A DNA stretch of 64,000 bases. It comes from VRUE01 sp963699215. Lineage in GTDB: Bacteria; Actinomycetota; Thermoleophilia; Solirubrobacterales; 70-9. A program made the translations under genes and the position numbers. The notes under the pieces are model-generated. The model was given only the letters and a program-made list of their open reading frames with translations, was not told the origin of the DNA and did no database searches. Numbering within the stretch: position 1 is the stretch's first letter; every line of letters starts with the position of its first letter. The stretch lies in contig OY969422.1 in the NCBI GenBank assembly GCA_963699215.1, positions 1,860,001 through 1,924,000 on the forward strand, written 5' to 3'. Below are positions 63,080 to 64,000 of this stretch, piece after piece.

Positions 63080-63718
63080 ATGGTTATCGCGATCGACGGT
63101 CCCGCCGGGGCCGGCAAGTCAACGGTTGCCCGTGCCGTCGCCGCGGCGCTCGGCTTCACCTACCTCGACTCGGGGGCGATGTACCGCTGCGTGGCGCTGG
63201 CCGGGATCGAGGCCGGGGCCGACCTCGACGACGTCGCCGCGATGGGCGAGCTCGCCGGGGCGCTGCGGATCGAGCTGAACGGCGAGTCGGTCGCGCTCGG
63301 CGGCCGCGAGGTCGGCGCCGCGATTCGCGAGCCAGAGGTGACCGAGGCGGCGTCCCGCGTCTCGGTCCACCGGCCGGTGCGCGAGGCGCTGGTCGCGCGG
63401 CAGCGGCAGCTGATCGAGGCCGGCCGCTACGTCGCCGAGGGGCGCGACATCGGCACCGTGGTCAGCCCCGAGGCGCCGCTCAAGGTCTTCCTCACCGCCT
63501 CCGCCGAGGAGCGCGCCCACCGCCGCGCCGCCCAGACGGGCGAGGACGAGGCGGCGGTGCTGGCGGCGCAACGCGAGCGCGACGAGCGCGACGAGACCCG
63601 CGAGCACAGCGCCCTGCGAGCGGCGCCCGACGCGGTCGAGATCGATACCACCGGGCTGGACCTGGACGAGGTCGTCGAGCGGGTGGTCGGGCTGGCCCGG
63701 CAGCAGGGGCTGGCGTGA
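63080..63718 (+). CDS. cmk: Cytidylate kinase
   Basis: 212 residues: IAIDGPAGAGKSTVARAVA (P-loop), LDSGAMYRCVAL, VAEGRDIGTVVSPEAPLKVFL and RERDERDETREHS. Phosphorylates CMP and dCMP. Its stop overlaps der as GTGA. The order aroA-cmk-der is common in bacteria. Confidence 0.96.
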   Translation: MVIAIDGPAGAGKSTVARAVAAALGFTYLDSGAMYRCVALAGIEAGADLDDVAAMGELAGALRIELNGESVALGGREVGAAIREPEVTEAASRVSVHRPVREALVARQRQLIEAGRYVAEGRDIGTVVSPEAPLKVFLTASAEERAHRRAAQTGEDEAAVLAAQRERDERDETREHSALRAAPDAVEIDTTGLDLDEVVERVVGLARQQGLA

Positions 63719-64000
63719 GCCGCACGCCGATCGTCGCCGTCGTCGGCTTCCCCAACGTTGGCAAGAGCACTCTGATCAACCGGCTCGCCGGCGGTCGCGA
63801 GGCGGTCACCCACGCCGAGCCGGGCGTCACCCGCGATCGCAAGCGCGTCCCCTGCGAGTGGAACGGCGTCGCCTTCGACCTGCTCGACACCGGCGGCATC
63901 GACCACGCCGACGAGAGCGAGCTGGCCGAGGACGTGAAGCGGCAGGCGAGCGTCGGTATCTCCGACGCCGACGTCGTCCTCCTCGTCACCGACGGCCGGG
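63715..64000 (+). CDS. der: GTPase Der (EngA), N-terminal fragment
   Basis: The gene runs off the right edge after 95 codons. GTG start: SRTPIVAVVGFPNVGKSTL (G1), GVTRDRKRVPCEWNG (G2 Thr), LLDTGGID (G3). A tandem-GTPase 50S assembly factor; only the first G domain's beginning is visible. Confidence 0.93.
   Translation, partial: MSRTPIVAVVGFPNVGKSTLINRLAGGREAVTHAEPGVTRDRKRVPCEWNGVAFDLLDTGGIDHADESELAEDVKRQASVGISDADVVLLVTDGR

Overview
This is a GC-rich (roughly two-thirds G+C), gene-dense chromosomal window of housekeeping genes. Codons end strongly in G or C, and GTG/TTG starts and 1-17 bp gene overlaps are frequent. Gene content and order (ndk-maf, mreBCD-mrdA-rodA, rng-rplU-rpmA-obgE, proBA-nadD-rsfS, leuS, comEA-comEC-holA, murJ, lepA, a MaoC pair, hrcA-dnaJ-prmA, phoH-ybeY-era, hisIE-trpEGDC) suggest an Actinomycetota chromosome, most likely class Thermoleophilia (inference from synteny and codon style; no search was run). 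I see no phage, insertion sequence, CRISPR or plasmid gene.

Layout. 0-3.4 kb: end of folC, a tiny membrane protein, a zinc-ribbon membrane protein, ndk, maf, and a PAS/HD-GYP gene on the minus strand. 3.5-9.1 kb: cell-elongation operon mreB-mreC-mreD-mrdA-rodA. 9.2-13.3 kb: RNase E/G, L21, L27, ObgE. 13.3-16.1 kb: a nitrilase, a PEP-mutase-like enzyme and proB. 16.1-27.9 kb: proA, nadD, rsfS, a DivIVA-like gene, tRNA-Ala(GGC), a hydrolase, small membrane proteins, a DUF3052-like gene, leuS, a cupin, comEA and comEC; most of the plus-strand genes here carry single-base frameshifts. 27.9-43.3 kb: holA, rpsT, murJ, a large membrane protein, lepA, two MaoC dehydratase subunits, hrcA-dnaJ-prmA, murI, yqeY, phoH-ybeY-era. 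43.4-52.2 kb: hisIE and the trp genes (trpE-G-D-C, a HtrA-like protease, trpF-B-A). 52.2-57.7 kb: a methyltransferase, a probable PPi-type phosphofructokinase, a small lipoprotein, a TIGR01777 epimerase, malic enzyme and a membrane methyltransferase. 57.8-64 kb: chorismate and aromatic amino-acid genes (aroH, hisC, DAHP synthase, tyrA, aroA), then cmk and the start of der.

The signal that ordinary annotation does not explain is a set of dispersed palindromic elements. One family (TGCAT[C/T]GAGCCCC, 5-nt loop, GGGG arm) lies inside folC, inside aroA and beside tRNA-Ala. A second has 20-27 bp arms around an AACAGC..GGAGGCTC loop; it lies inside prmA and across the trpB/trpA junction, where both copies can be read in the same frame and give the peptide pattern R-x-N-S-x-E-A. 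A third, looser class has long arms and large structured loops between genes (11.8, 25.3, 33.9, 43.35, 54.15 kb). Several arms are themselves self-complementary. Insertion into essential genes with the reading frame preserved resembles Rickettsia palindromic elements (analogy, not homology).

The second notable feature is technical: about 30 single-base indels, mostly insertions, between 16.4 and 27.1 kb in genes such as proA, nadD and leuS. The protein homology continues unbroken across frames, which points to consensus error rather than gene decay.
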